Shown one piece after another: positions 5,529 through 13,758 of a DNA stretch of 20,353 nucleotides. Source of the stretch: a bacterium. Lineage in GTDB: Bacteria; Nitrospinota_A; UBA7883; JACRGQ01. How positions within the stretch are numbered: position 1 is the first letter of the stretch; each line of letters opens with the position of its first letter. The DNA lies in NCBI GenBank assembly GCA_021815535.1, contig JAKAGL010000014.1:1-20353 (forward strand), written 5' to 3'. A program made the position numbers and the translations under genes. The notes under the pieces are model-generated. The model did no database searches, was not told the origin of the DNA, and saw only the letters and a list, made by a program, of their open reading frames with translations.

Positions 5529-7064
5529 TTATTCAAATATTATTTTATGGAGCTGTTTGTAGATTTCAGTGTCAGAAGTTATGGATTTGGCCAATTTTAA
5601 TTTAAAGTCCTTCTCGTTAATTTGCCCTCCGGCTGCTTTTATCAATTCCAGTGTTTTAGCCTTAACATCGTCATTTTCTATATCTGAAATGATTTTACGG
5701 TATTCATCTATGGAAAAATCAGGATAAGCTTTTTTAATAATTTCGCGATCAAACAAGTAGTTTTCAAATTCTCTTCTTTGCAATTTGCATATTGTGACAG
5801 ACGACCCTTTGGGCAATGTTTCGTTATCATCTCTATCAACTAGATTCTTAATCTTCACGCTATCAAATGCCTTGCTCAACACTGTTAACGCAACGCCCGC
5901 ATATTTAATGGAATCAGCTTTATTTGTAGCAGAAATGAACTGACAGTCGTCCTTATTTTCGAAAATCGCTTGAAACATAGTTTCATCAAGAGAGTTAGTT
6001 AACTTGCCTTCGCAATAAATGATTAATTTGGGAGCAACAAGCCCAGTAATGTCTTCGAGGGCGGTCCGAAATATTCTTTTCCAATCCCCCCTTGAACCCC
6101 GTAGCGGTTCAACAGGCTGCACATGGTTCGCATATTCTGACTTAAACTCTATTATTGCAATAGCGTTGGGGCGCCCCCTTTTTTCCTCCTGCGCCTCCCT
6201 CAGAAAGCCAAGACTATGCGTGGCAACCCACAATTGAGCATTGCATTCTTTGCAAAGACGGTGCAACTCCTTTAGTAATAACGCTTGTATCTTTGTATTT
6301 AGATGCAATTCTGGTTCGTCGATAAAATATACTCCATTTGCTATCCAAGCATCTTTTCTGCGGTGAAAATTAAAGATGATATCCACAATTTCTTTTTCAC
6401 CTGAACTCAGATTTCTGAAACTAAAAATCGTATCATTCTTTGAAAATTCCAAATCTATCTTGGAACTACTTGGATCAGAATGGGGGTCGACTATTCTCAT
6501 TAACTTTAAATTAGAATCCGGGAAAATAGCCGCTAAACTAACATTAAGCTCTCCAATCACCTGCTTTACTATTTCTATGTCCGTTTTTCCTGTTTGCGCT
6601 TGCACTGCCTGAATAAATTCACCCAGAGCCTTTTCAATGTCATTTTCGATTCTTTGGTCAAGCTCAGAATAGGTTGTAGGCGCATCTTGGTCATCCAAAA
6701 CCTTGCTTGCAACATCGGTACTGATCGAATTTCGGCTTATTTTGCTTGTAAACCTGTAAGATGACCTGCCATAGAAGTTAATCGTCCTTTTACGATATTC
6801 CGGTCGTTGCATAATGTTTCCGGCTTCGTCAAAAAGACTTACTCCCACGCCTTTCGTTTTTTCTTTCCTGTAATATCCATCATCTCCGGGATTGCCCCCC
6901 CATTTGCTCGTATAAGCAAAATGATTAAAAGCGTCAAAAATACAGCTTTTACCGGTACCGTTCGGGCCAACAAGCAGAACAACTTCTGTCTCTGGAGGTA
7001 TCCCCTGAATAGTGAGATCAGAAAATAATTTAAAATTGGTGAGTTGTAGCTTTGTGATTTTCAT
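5529..7064 (-). CDS. AAA ATPase fused to TOPRIM/DUF4435-like domain, putative anti-phage effector
   Basis: The product is 511 residues. The N-terminal half is an SMC/OLD-type ATPase: Walker A GPNGTGKS (33-40), an ABC-like signature LSSGEK (219-224), Walker B VYFIDEPELHL (245-255) and a switch histidine in THS (282-284). The C-terminal part looks like a TOPRIM-type nuclease: CEGK with Glu352, LVDRDD (408-413), and REFENYL (431-437), which resembles the vDrD...ElENYL pattern of DUF4435. ATPase plus DUF4435 is the make-up of PARIS (AriA plus AriB), which also exists as fused genes; OLD nucleases are the other close option. ATG 7064 is preferred because homology starts there; a TTG at 7091 would add nine residues. 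The gene is much more AT-rich than its neighbours and sits alone between direct repeats ending in tRNA-Ala sequence, indicating transfer. The defence role is inference. Confidence 0.85.
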   Translation of the reverse strand: MKITKLQLTNFKLFSDLTIQGIPPETEVVLLVGPNGTGKSCIFDAFNHFAYTSKWGGNPGDDGYYRKEKTKGVGVSLFDEAGNIMQRPEYRKRTINFYGRSSYRFTSKISRNSISTDVASKVLDDQDAPTTYSELDQRIENDIEKALGEFIQAVQAQTGKTDIEIVKQVIGELNVSLAAIFPDSNLKLMRIVDPHSDPSSSKIDLEFSKNDTIFSFRNLSSGEKEIVDIIFNFHRRKDAWIANGVYFIDEPELHLNTKIQALLLKELHRLCKECNAQLWVATHSLGFLREAQEEKRGRPNAIAIIEFKSEYANHVQPVEPLRGSRGDWKRIFRTALEDITGLVAPKLIIYCEGKLTNSLDETMFQAIFENKDDCQFISATNKADSIKYAGVALTVLSKAFDSVKIKNLVDRDDNETLPKGSSVTICKLQRREFENYLFDREIIKKAYPDFSIDEYRKIISDIENDDVKAKTLELIKAAGGQINEKDFKLKLAKSITSDTEIYKQLHKIIFE

Positions 7065-7293
7065 ATATGGGTTACTTCGCCGTGTTGGCAATCGTACAAC
7101 TCGTAAAATTGTTTGAAGATCGCCGGACCAGTTGTGGGGTGAGGCTCATTATTAAACCCCTACTGACTGCTTCCAACTCGACACGCTTTGACGGCATGCA
7201 ACCATCCCCTTATTGTTGATTACTGTTATCGTGGAAATATAATACCAGCAAGAAGGCGAAATTCAGCCGAATTTCTCAGAAATGGAGAAATGC
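7065..7293. other. Island segment between the ATPase gene and the right repeat
   Basis: No gene is seen. The segment probably carries the promoter of the ATPase gene, but no strong hexamer pair stands out. A hairpin ATTTCT with AGAAAT lies near 7270-7290, just before the inner end of the right repeat. Confidence 0.4.
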
Positions 7294-7480
7294 GAGCAGA
7301 GGGGGATACGGCCTACGGCGTTGGCGCGTCACGCGCCAACGTCTCCGGCCCGGCAAACTCGCTATCCCGCCATCCATGGCGGGATGCGCTGTGCACTGCT
7401 CGCGCCGCTTGTTTGCTTCGATCCCCTTCATCACCGACAATAAACAAAACGCCACCCTTGCAGGGTGTTGTTTTGTGTAT

Positions 7481-7508
<28 letters not shown>
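7294..7508 (-). repeat. Right copy of island-flanking direct repeat, running into tRNA-Ala
   Basis: The copy matches the left repeat over 203 bases with four substitutions. Its inner end begins with GAGCAGAGGGGGAT (7294-7307), the same 14 bases found at the tRNA 3' end (7486-7499), so the unit is bounded on both sides by the tRNA-end core. It contains the same two palindromes. The hairpin CACCCT-tgc-AGGGTG at about 7453-7467, followed on the minus strand by a T-rich tail, should terminate the tRNA transcript. Confidence 0.9.
7445..7475 (-). terminator. Terminator of tRNA-Ala
   Basis: On the minus strand, directly after the CCA end, a hairpin with arms CACCCT and AGGGTG (loop about 3 bases) is followed by GCGTTTTGTTT. 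The same structure is kept in the left repeat copy after the tRNA fragment. Confidence 0.7.
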
Positions 7509-7556
<48 letters not shown>

Positions 7557-7575
7557 ACATAAATATGCAGGAAGC

Positions 7576-7587
7576 GGTAAGTTTACC
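7576..7587. promoter_or_regulatory. Palindrome GGTAAGTTTACC upstream of tRNA-Ala
   Basis: The 12-bp sequence has arms GGTAA and TTACC around GT. It lies 20 bases before the 5' end of tRNA-Ala, in the promoter region. The identical 12-mer occurs at 14730-14741 before sucC. It may be an operator, but its protein is unknown. Confidence 0.4.
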
Positions 7588-7797
7588 AAATTTTTCGGAA
7601 ATAACACCAAAAAATTAGCCCCAAACCGCCATTTCCGATAAATTACCATCCAAACCCTCAATGCCCCAACCCCAAAGCTTTTTTCATGGTTGCGCCACTT
7701 GCGCAAATAACGCATAATTTTCACCTCAATACAACGGTACTGGTTGATACAGGCACCACAGGATATATCCCCCTTTGAACCATATGGAGAAACAGCT

Positions 7798-8580
7798 ATG
7801 ACTCTACTAAACGCAAAAAACATGCTGAGGATTTCCGCCGTGGCTTTATTGGCCCTCGCCCTTATGCCGGCCTCGGCGTCCGCCTACCACGTTTATTCGC
7901 CAAACGTTACACCCGGCGAAACCGCCGTCAGCGTCTGGGGTGAAGCCAGCGGGGGCGAGGATTCCGCAGGCAATAAACAACCGGAATCCAAGCGGATGCA
8001 GGTGGAATTGCGCCACACTTTTTACGACAGGCTGGATCTTGGCGCTGGCGTGGTAGGCGAAACCGGCGCATCGGGAAACGCTGGCGAAGACATTGGTTAT
8101 TCGCGCTTAAAAGCGAGGGCCGTTATGCAGGTCACCGATAAAAAAACGCACGTTGTGGACTTTGGCATATACATGGACTACCAGCACATGAGCAGCACCA
8201 TGAGTTCTTCCACTCCTCACTACTTCAACCTTTTCCTTTTATTCGAAAAAGATTTCGACACGTGGCATGTAAACTTCAATCCCGGCATCCGGAAGAATAT
8301 GTCGACCATAGCAGGGGCGCAAGACAACGTGGCGGAATACCAAGCCGAGTACAAATACCATTTCCTCAGCTGGTTCAACCCGGGCATACAGGCCTATGGC
8401 GTGAACATGGGGGAATGGAATGCCTTGAGCAACGAATTGCAATACGCCGGGCCGGCCTTCGACGGCAACCTGACGGAAATCGGCGGATTCACACTGCACT
8501 ATGAAGGGGCCGTGTTGATGGGCCTTTCAACCGCCAGCAAAAACATGATCATCAACGGCGTGGTGGAGCTCCGTTTCTAG
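7798..8580 (+). CDS. Outer-membrane beta-barrel protein of unknown function
   Basis: The 260-residue product starts with a clear Sec signal peptide: a lysine, a hydrophobic core (RISAVALLALALMP) and an AxA cleavage site in ASASA-YHV. The mature part is made of alternating amphipathic segments with glycine and aromatic residues at turns, such as RLDLGAGVVGE, VVDFGIYMDYQHM and FNLFLLFEKDF, and ends VVELRF with a C-terminal Phe, the usual assembly signal for the BAM complex. This fits a small outer-membrane channel or transporter-like barrel of about 10-12 strands. I do not recognise the exact family. ATG 7798 is preferred over an upstream ATG at 7744 because GGAGA lies 7 bases before it and the signal peptide begins there. 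It is a single gene, convergent with the TPR cluster. Confidence 0.78.
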   Translation: MTLLNAKNMLRISAVALLALALMPASASAYHVYSPNVTPGETAVSVWGEASGGEDSAGNKQPESKRMQVELRHTFYDRLDLGAGVVGETGASGNAGEDIGYSRLKARAVMQVTDKKTHVVDFGIYMDYQHMSSTMSSSTPHYFNLFLLFEKDFDTWHVNFNPGIRKNMSTIAGAQDNVAEYQAEYKYHFLSWFNPGIQAYGVNMGEWNALSNELQYAGPAFDGNLTEIGGFTLHYEGAVLMGLSTASKNMIINGVVELRF

Positions 8581-8613
8581 TTGCTGCGCCCACACCACGT
8601 TTATAACGCCGGG

Positions 8614-10311
8614 TCAGCGTATTTCCTGGCCGGGCTCGCTTTCCAATAACTTTTTCATCATTTCTTTGCGCAGGCTTGCCAGATCGCGGAAGGGGGCGAA
8701 TTTTTCCGAATCCATCATTTTGGGATTCACATAGATCGCTTCCATAAAGGTGAAGGCGGCACGAGCCTGGTCCTGCATCTCAAGAAACGTGTTGGCCAGC
8801 TCACATAGCACCCATTCGCGGCTTTTGGGGCGGTACTCCATGATTGCCCGGTATACCGTTATCGCTTCATCATGCCGGTTGGCCGCCTTCAGCGCGGCGG
8901 CATGCCTCAGCCCAGCCAATTTCATGTTCTCCACCACAATGTCGCGGTCCGGTATGTCGTTGACCAGCAACTCGCGGTAAATATCGAACGCCTTGGCGTA
9001 CTGATCGTTCTTGCGCAACTCAATGGCGAAGTTATTAAAGGCGGCCGCGGTGTTAACCGGGTCTTCGCTGGCGACCGAACGGAAAATCCGTTCCGCTTCT
9101 TCGTACTGCCGGTAGCGGGCAAGCAGAATGGCCCGGTCTATCCGGGTATCCGCCGAATTGTCCGAAATCGCCTCTTCCTGCATTGATGTCTTTTTCAGCA
9201 CATCGGCCGCAAGCGCATTCAGGCGCTCCTCTATCCCTTTCAACCCCAGCCCGCGGACATCGCTTTCCGCCAATGCGGCAAGGATCGGGGCGTATGGCAC
9301 AGCGGGGAGTTTCTCTGGAAAATGCTGGTTGGCCTGCTCCATCGACATCACCATTTTTGCGGCATCGGCGAGGTACTTCATTCCCGTATCAAACCACTGC
9401 TGGGCCTTGGCGGGCCCATCGGAATCGATCGCGGCCTTCACCAAGGAAAGGCAGCAGGAGCCGATCTTGGCATACGGATCGGGCACCGACTTCTCCAGCC
9501 GGGCAGCCTCGCGGTAATCTGCCAACGCCGCTACAAACGCCTTTGTCTTGTAATATGCGTCGCCACGCTCCATCAGCGCTTCGAAATTCGGCCCCAGTGC
9601 GATCGCCTCGGAAAAACTGTTTATCGCCGCTTCATAATCGCCGGCCTGCATCAACTCCTCCCCCTTCGCCAGAAGCTGCTTATATTTGCCTGTGTGAACA
9701 GGATCCGGCTCCAAGTTGATATCAAGCGGTGTCAGCCGGTGACGGCCGGTCTCCAATTCACCCTTCATCACCTTGCCGTAACGCTCCAAGGTTGAGAGAA
9801 TTTCCTCGATATTATTTTCATTCTGCGCGCCGGGGGTCAAAAAACAGGCGGCACGGATGCCGAATCCGCCAAGCAGACGAAACACCTCATGTTGCTTTTG
9901 CGAGGAAATGTTCACCACAAAAACCGGGATAAACGATTTCAGTTGCACGCTGGGAGCCGCCAGCTTCACTTCGCGCAGAAGATGCACCAGGTTGAAATCG
10001 GTAAACTTCGGCTTGAAATGGAGCATCACCAAATGGCTGTTATCAACCCATTTGATGATGTTGTGGATGAGAACCTTCACTGCCTGATCCGGCTGGGGAT
10101 GCGGTTCAAGCCCGATCTTTGAAAATATTTCTCCCAGATCGGTGGCCAACGCCGCGTCTTCAAGCCGGTACGAAATGTGCCGGTGGCGCTTGACGGAAAA
10201 TTCAAGCCGGTCGGCATACATGAGGGCGACCCGTTGCTTGAATGGCAGGTTTTTGAGCAATTCGGGCGAAACCGCCGCTTTCTTTCCAGCTGGCGTTGGC
10301 GGTTTCGACAT
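8614..10311 (-). CDS. TPR protein with N-terminal receiver-like domain lacking the phospho-acceptor
   Basis: The product is 565 residues. The N-terminal region (about 75-180) alternates hydrophobic strands and helices in a receiver-like order: VKVLIHNII, HLVMLHFKPK, IPVFVVNISS, then a GIRAACFLTP segment in the place where receivers have the GxxGYIxKP strand. The expected Asp cluster and phospho-acceptor Asp are absent, so it would be a pseudo-receiver. TPR repeats follow in two blocks (about 205-290 and 395-540), with KYKQLLAKGEELMQAGDYEAA showing the typical start. ATG 10311 has AGGAAGG about 12 bases upstream. It is the last gene of a leftward cluster, 34 bases after a true receiver-TPR gene, so the two are probably co-transcribed. 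It may serve as a scaffold or output partner of those regulators; this is inference. Confidence 0.75.
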   Translation of the reverse strand: MSKPPTPAGKKAAVSPELLKNLPFKQRVALMYADRLEFSVKRHRHISYRLEDAALATDLGEIFSKIGLEPHPQPDQAVKVLIHNIIKWVDNSHLVMLHFKPKFTDFNLVHLLREVKLAAPSVQLKSFIPVFVVNISSQKQHEVFRLLGGFGIRAACFLTPGAQNENNIEEILSTLERYGKVMKGELETGRHRLTPLDINLEPDPVHTGKYKQLLAKGEELMQAGDYEAAINSFSEAIALGPNFEALMERGDAYYKTKAFVAALADYREAARLEKSVPDPYAKIGSCCLSLVKAAIDSDGPAKAQQWFDTGMKYLADAAKMVMSMEQANQHFPEKLPAVPYAPILAALAESDVRGLGLKGIEERLNALAADVLKKTSMQEEAISDNSADTRIDRAILLARYRQYEEAERIFRSVASEDPVNTAAAFNNFAIELRKNDQYAKAFDIYRELLVNDIPDRDIVVENMKLAGLRHAAALKAANRHDEAITVYRAIMEYRPKSREWVLCELANTFLEMQDQARAAFTFMEAIYVNPKMMDSEKFAPFRDLASLRKEMMKKLLESEPGQEIR

Positions 10312-10345
10312 TATGGGAACAACCTTCCTTAATTTTGCGCTCTGG

Positions 10346-11533
10346 TTAAGTCAGCGGCGTACCCTTTTTTATCGCTTCCAACTCCCTCTGCGCGGCCGTG
10401 AGATTCGGATTTACATCCAGCGCCTTTTGGAAGTTCTTTTCGGCCATCTTAAGGTTGCCCCCCTCGACGTACGCTTTTGCCATATTGAAGTAGAGCCCTT
10501 CGTCGCTGGGGTCGATCTTGAGGGCAGTTTCGTATTCAAGGATAGCCTCTTTCCACTTTCCCTGCCGACGCAGAGAGATGCCGAGGCGGTTGTAAGTGTG
10601 AATGGTATCAGTGCTTTTTTCCAACGAAGCCCGGAAGTAGTGCTCGGCCATTTCCGGTTTTCCCATTTTCAAAAGATCCTCGGCGATCTCGGACGCTTTT
10701 GAAGATTCACGTTTCACCGCGGCGCCGAACGAGGCTGCCGCTTTTTCCGGCTCACCTTTGTCCACATAAATCTTCCCTATCGCAATGTGCCGGTCGGCGT
10801 TGGCAGGGCTGATTTCAGAGGCCTTTTGCAGGGATACAAGCGCGGCATCCTGGTTCCCTTCTTTCAAATACAGGTCGGCGCTTTTAACATGCGCCTTCAG
10901 AAATTGGGGGTTCTGCTGGATGGCGGTTGCATAGGCGGCCTGCGCCTTATCGGCATTCCCGCTCATTTCAAACGCCTCGCCGATATGCACATGAATACGG
11001 GCGGTATCGCGCATCTCCTTCGCCCGCTCAAACAGCTGGAGCGCCTTTTGGTGCTGCCCCTGACGAAGCAATTGTTCCCCAACCTTGATGAGCTTGACAT
11101 GTTCGGGAGGATTGGCGCGCGCATCCAAGATGCCGTGTATTTTCTCCGCGAGGAGATTGGCGACGAACGGCTTCACAATATAGCCGTTTACGCCAATCTC
11201 ACCCGCTTGGGCGATCTGATCGCGATCGACCTCGGCGGTTATCATGAGAATCGGAATATCTTGCATCGCCATATCAGCCCGTATTTCCCGTGCGGCATAA
11301 ATGCCTGGCATACGCGGCATGTTCCAATCCAACAGGATAAAGCGGCATCCCGGGTTGCCGCGCAGCACATCCAATGCGGAATCACCGTCATCCGCCTCCA
11401 TCACATTGGAAGACCCTATCTGCCGAAGCATATTCTTGATAGTGCGGCGCATGTTGGTCATGTCATCCACTATCAGCGTATAGCCGGTTTTGAAATAGTC
11501 GACTAGGTTTACTGCATGTTTTTCATTAGCCAT
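10346..11533 (-). CDS. CheY-like receiver domain fused to TPR repeats (copy 2)
   Basis: The product is 395 residues. Residues 1-140 form a complete CheY-type receiver: acidic pair in LIVDDM (Asp23, Asp24), phospho-acceptor Asp69 in ILLDWNMPRMPG, the conserved Thr in MITAE and Lys in GYIVKPF. About six to seven TPR repeats fill the remainder. There is no DNA-binding or enzymatic output domain, so phosphorylation probably controls protein-protein contacts through the TPRs. ATG 11533 is chosen because the receiver starts soon after it; an upstream TTG at 11572 is also open, and neither has a strong ribosome binding site. The protein closely resembles its neighbour at 11929-13095 over the full length, so the pair arose by tandem duplication. 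It is followed 34 bases later by the pseudo-receiver TPR gene. Confidence 0.88.
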   Translation of the reverse strand: MANEKHAVNLVDYFKTGYTLIVDDMTNMRRTIKNMLRQIGSSNVMEADDGDSALDVLRGNPGCRFILLDWNMPRMPGIYAAREIRADMAMQDIPILMITAEVDRDQIAQAGEIGVNGYIVKPFVANLLAEKIHGILDARANPPEHVKLIKVGEQLLRQGQHQKALQLFERAKEMRDTARIHVHIGEAFEMSGNADKAQAAYATAIQQNPQFLKAHVKSADLYLKEGNQDAALVSLQKASEISPANADRHIAIGKIYVDKGEPEKAAASFGAAVKRESSKASEIAEDLLKMGKPEMAEHYFRASLEKSTDTIHTYNRLGISLRRQGKWKEAILEYETALKIDPSDEGLYFNMAKAYVEGGNLKMAEKNFQKALDVNPNLTAAQRELEAIKKGTPLT

Positions 11534-11928
11534 ATGATCACAAAGGGAACAAAATCCCTGCAATTGAAACAATAAACATTTACTGCCATCCTCTCTGGTT
11601 AGAACCGAAACTCACGTTAATGTTAAATTATGCCAGAGAAAGAACTTATGGGAAAGAATCATAAAGCATAAAAATAATAATAAGGTAAACCATTAATATT
11701 ATGCCTCTTGACCGCATCAAGAATTGCGTCATTACGTACGGACAATGTCATATTATGTACCATATCATTGACGTAAAAGACGATTACTAGTACTTAGGGG
11801 TTATGTTGCGATGACCTGCCTAACAAGCCGCGACTGGAATCGCGATTCGGAAAAGTAAGGGAACATCACTCTGTTAAGGCGTGATTCGTCGAAGGCTTAT
11901 TTGTTAAGCTGAATTTCCTTCGCCCCGT
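11534..11928. other. AT-rich gap between the two receiver-TPR genes
   Basis: These 395 bases hold no gene. The composition is clearly more AT-rich than the flanking genes. On the minus strand an extended -10 sequence, TGGCATAAT (complement of 11627-11635), could start the downstream receiver-TPR gene with a leader of about 90 bases. Several TGACGTAA/CGTCATTACG-like sequences cluster at about 11728-11785 and may be regulator sites, but I cannot assign them. Confidence 0.4.
11627..11635 (-). promoter_or_regulatory. Possible extended -10 promoter of receiver-TPR copy 2
   Basis: Read on the minus strand, TGGCATAAT has the TGn extension followed by CATAAT, one mismatch from TATAAT. The -35 region is poor. 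The distance to ATG 11533 is about 90 bases. Confidence 0.3.
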
Positions 11929-13095
11929 TCAATCCCAAGCCGAGCGTTTATCGAGTCCTTCCAATTCGCTTTTCGCTTCAGTAAAACCGGGATCTATGGT
12001 CAGCGCCTTACTGAAAGCCTCATAGGCCCGCTCGCGTTGCCCCCCTTCCAGGCAGGCTTTTCCCATGTTGAAATAGATCGCGGCATCCCGCGGATCGATC
12101 TTTATGGCGGTCTCGTATTCCCGTATGGCCTCCTGCCACTTCCCCTGACGGCGCAACGCGATACCGAGCCGGTTGTAGGTATTAATGTTGCCTGCCAGCT
12201 TTGAAATGGAGGCGCGGAAAAAGTGCTCCGCCAAATCATCCTTTCCACTCTTCAGCAACTCTTCGGCAATCTCCGAGGCCAAAGCCGATTCCTGCTTTAC
12301 CGCTATCGTGTAAGCCTCTTGGGCTTTGACCACATCCCCCTTCTTGAGAAAAAGGTTGCCGATGGCGAAGTGCCTGCCCGGATTGTTGGGGCTTATTTCT
12401 ACCGTTTTTTTGAAGGCCGCCAGTGCGGCATCAAAATTTCCCTGTTTTTCATACAATGCGGCGCTCTTCAGGTGCGCTTTAATGAATAGCGGGTTCAATT
12501 CGATGGCGGCGTTGTATGACTCGCGCGCCTTGGCCTCGTCGCCTTTCTTTTCATATGTTTCTCCGATATTCACATTCACGCGTGCGCTATCCCGGATCTC
12601 CCTGGCCTTTTCAAAAAAAATGAGGGCCTTCTCATAATCTCCCTGCAGGACAAGTGACTCCCCCGCCTTCAGCAATTTCACATGCTCCGGCGGAGCGGCA
12701 CGCGCCATAAGAACTGATTTTATTTTATCTTCCAGGGTCTTCGACACAAAAGGTTTTACGATGTAACCGTTCACGCCCGCTTCTCCCGCCTGCATCACCT
12801 CGTCGCGCCCCATCTCTGCGGTGACCATTAAAAGCGGCACATCCTGGCTTGCAGCAGTGGAGCGTATCTCGCGCACCACGTCAATGCCGGGCACCCGCGG
12901 CATGTTCCAATCCAACAGGATAAATTCGCAGTTTTCCTGCGTGCGGATCACACGCAGGGCGGTGTCGCCGTCATCCGCCTCCACAACGTTGCTCAAGCCG
13001 ATTTGTTTGAGCATGGCCCTGATAGTACGGCGCATGCTGGTCATATCCTCAACCACCAGTATGTATCCGTCCTTGAAGTAGTCTTTTAGATCCAC
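11929..13095 (-). CDS. CheY-like receiver domain fused to TPR repeats (copy 1)
   Basis: The product is 388 residues, with an N-terminal receiver (about 1-125) and TPR repeats after it. Receiver residues are complete: Glu16 and Asp17 in VVEDM, phospho-acceptor Asp62 in ILLDWNMPRVPG, Thr92 in VTAEM and Lys114 in YIVKPF. The acidic pair is ED here but DD in the paralogue to its left. The TPR part contains repeated units such as EKALIFFEKAREI, AKARESYNAAIELNP and QEAIREYETAIKIDP. The start is GTG 13095, supported by GGAGA six bases upstream and by alignment with the paralogue. A candidate promoter with a perfect TATAAT lies about 90 bases upstream. The protein is a response regulator with a protein-interaction output; no partner histidine kinase is in the window. 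Confidence 0.88.
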   Translation of the reverse strand: MDLKDYFKDGYILVVEDMTSMRRTIRAMLKQIGLSNVVEADDGDTALRVIRTQENCEFILLDWNMPRVPGIDVVREIRSTAASQDVPLLMVTAEMGRDEVMQAGEAGVNGYIVKPFVSKTLEDKIKSVLMARAAPPEHVKLLKAGESLVLQGDYEKALIFFEKAREIRDSARVNVNIGETYEKKGDEAKARESYNAAIELNPLFIKAHLKSAALYEKQGNFDAALAAFKKTVEISPNNPGRHFAIGNLFLKKGDVVKAQEAYTIAVKQESALASEIAEELLKSGKDDLAEHFFRASISKLAGNINTYNRLGIALRRQGKWQEAIREYETAIKIDPRDAAIYFNMGKACLEGGQRERAYEAFSKALTIDPGFTEAKSELEGLDKRSAWD

Positions 13096-13184
13096 TTATT
13101 TCTCCAATGCTCCGGGACTTGGCGATTCGATGATGGCGGGTATTAGCTGACTATGAGCTATCACCTTTTTATCGCGCGGATGTC

Positions 13185-13190
13185 ATTATA
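13185..13190 (-). promoter_or_regulatory. Candidate -10 box of receiver-TPR copy 1
   Basis: A perfect TATAAT on the minus strand is followed about 85 bases later by the GTG start. The -35 position, 17 bases upstream, reads TTTTTC, a poor match, so the promoter may need an activator. Confidence 0.45.
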
Positions 13191-13488
13191 TACCGGTTAG
13201 TGGTGGCGAAAAAGCGGCGGGCCCCGAGGGAAGCAACACGCCCCTTCAGAAGATCGATTCTAATTGCCGCACATAGTTAAAAAAATCAGCGAGGCGAAAA
13301 ATAGCTCCAGAAGCATAAGCCTTAAAAAAAACCAGACTAACCGATGACTTCTAATCCAATCCATTAATATACAGAGTCAATAACGATGCGCTAAAAATGA
13401 TACACCGAGGCGTAATTACCGCATTTTTTCTTGTTTTAAAAACAGGCTTATTTTACATATCTCACTGATAATTAACACCAACATTATT
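13191..13488. other. Intergenic region upstream of the sigma-54 promoter
   Basis: No gene is seen. The GC-rich part at 13200-13250 is followed by AT-rich sequence up to the sigma-54 promoter, the usual place for an enhancer-binding protein site. I did not find a clear inverted repeat to name as that site. Confidence 0.4.
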
Positions 13489-13504
13489 TGGCACAACTCA
13501 TGCT
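13489..13504 (+). promoter_or_regulatory. Second sigma-54 (RpoN) -24/-12 promoter
   Basis: TGGCACAACTCATGCT fits TGGCACR-N4-TTGCW with a single mismatch (A for the first T of TTGC). GG (13490-13491) and GC (13502-13503) are exactly 10 bases apart. The predicted transcript start, about 13515, is some 50 bases before the first of two tiny membrane-peptide genes. Confidence 0.78.
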
Positions 13505-13565
13505 TTATGAAAAGGCAGGATTTGTTAACAAGGAAAAACCAACATCTGTTTGAAAGGGTAAAAAA

Positions 13566-13661
13566 ATGGCATTCGATATATTGTTTGTGGCAGTGATAGC
13601 TTTGGTCTTCGTCCCCTTCTTTGTCGTTTCGTTTGCTGCCCCGGCCTTCGGCAAAAAATAA
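13566..13661 (+). CDS. Tiny 31-residue membrane peptide (sigma-54 unit, first gene)
   Basis: The frame encodes 31 residues: MAFD, then a hydrophobic stretch ILFVAVIALVFVPFFVV, then SFAAPAFGKK. It is a single transmembrane helix with two lysines at the C-terminus, which predicts an N-outside, C-inside peptide by the positive-inside rule. GAAAGGG lies 7 bases before the ATG, and the gene follows a sigma-54 promoter. I do not recognise it. The small size, the clean translation signals and the second similar peptide downstream argue that it is real rather than chance. It could be a subunit stabiliser of a membrane complex, a stress peptide or a signalling peptide; none of these is shown by the sequence. 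Confidence 0.6.
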   Translation: MAFDILFVAVIALVFVPFFVVSFAAPAFGKK

Positions 13662-13664
13662 TCC

Positions 13665-13715
13665 TGGCGGTTACAGTTATCCCGGCTCACCAATGGTGAG
13701 CCGGGGTGGCCGCCA
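13665..13715 (+). other. Nested hairpin between the two tiny peptide genes
   Basis: CCCGGCTCACC (13681-13691) and GGTGAGCCGGG (13695-13705) form a perfect 11-bp stem with a 3-base loop. An outer stem, TGGCGG (13665-13670) with CCGCCA (13710-13715), encloses it. The A run after it is on the wrong strand for an intrinsic terminator of the plus-strand transcript. It may protect the upstream message from decay or set the ratio of the two peptides. Confidence 0.7.
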
Positions 13716-13758
13716 TAAAAAAAATCCACCTTCAACTCATCAAGGAAGAGGAAAAACC

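Noticed and set aside
5194..5600. Several open frames across the left repeat and tRNA fragment
   Set aside because: The same frames recur in both repeat copies only because the DNA is duplicated; they read through tRNA sequence and palindromes and show no protein features.
13507..13596. Frame of 29 codons from the ATG at 13507
   Set aside because: The ATG lies before the expected sigma-54 transcript start (about 13515) and overlaps the better-supported 31-residue peptide frame.
13681..13715. Nested hairpin read as an intrinsic terminator
   Set aside because: On the plus strand it is followed by A residues, not T; on the minus strand the T run is before the stem, not after it.
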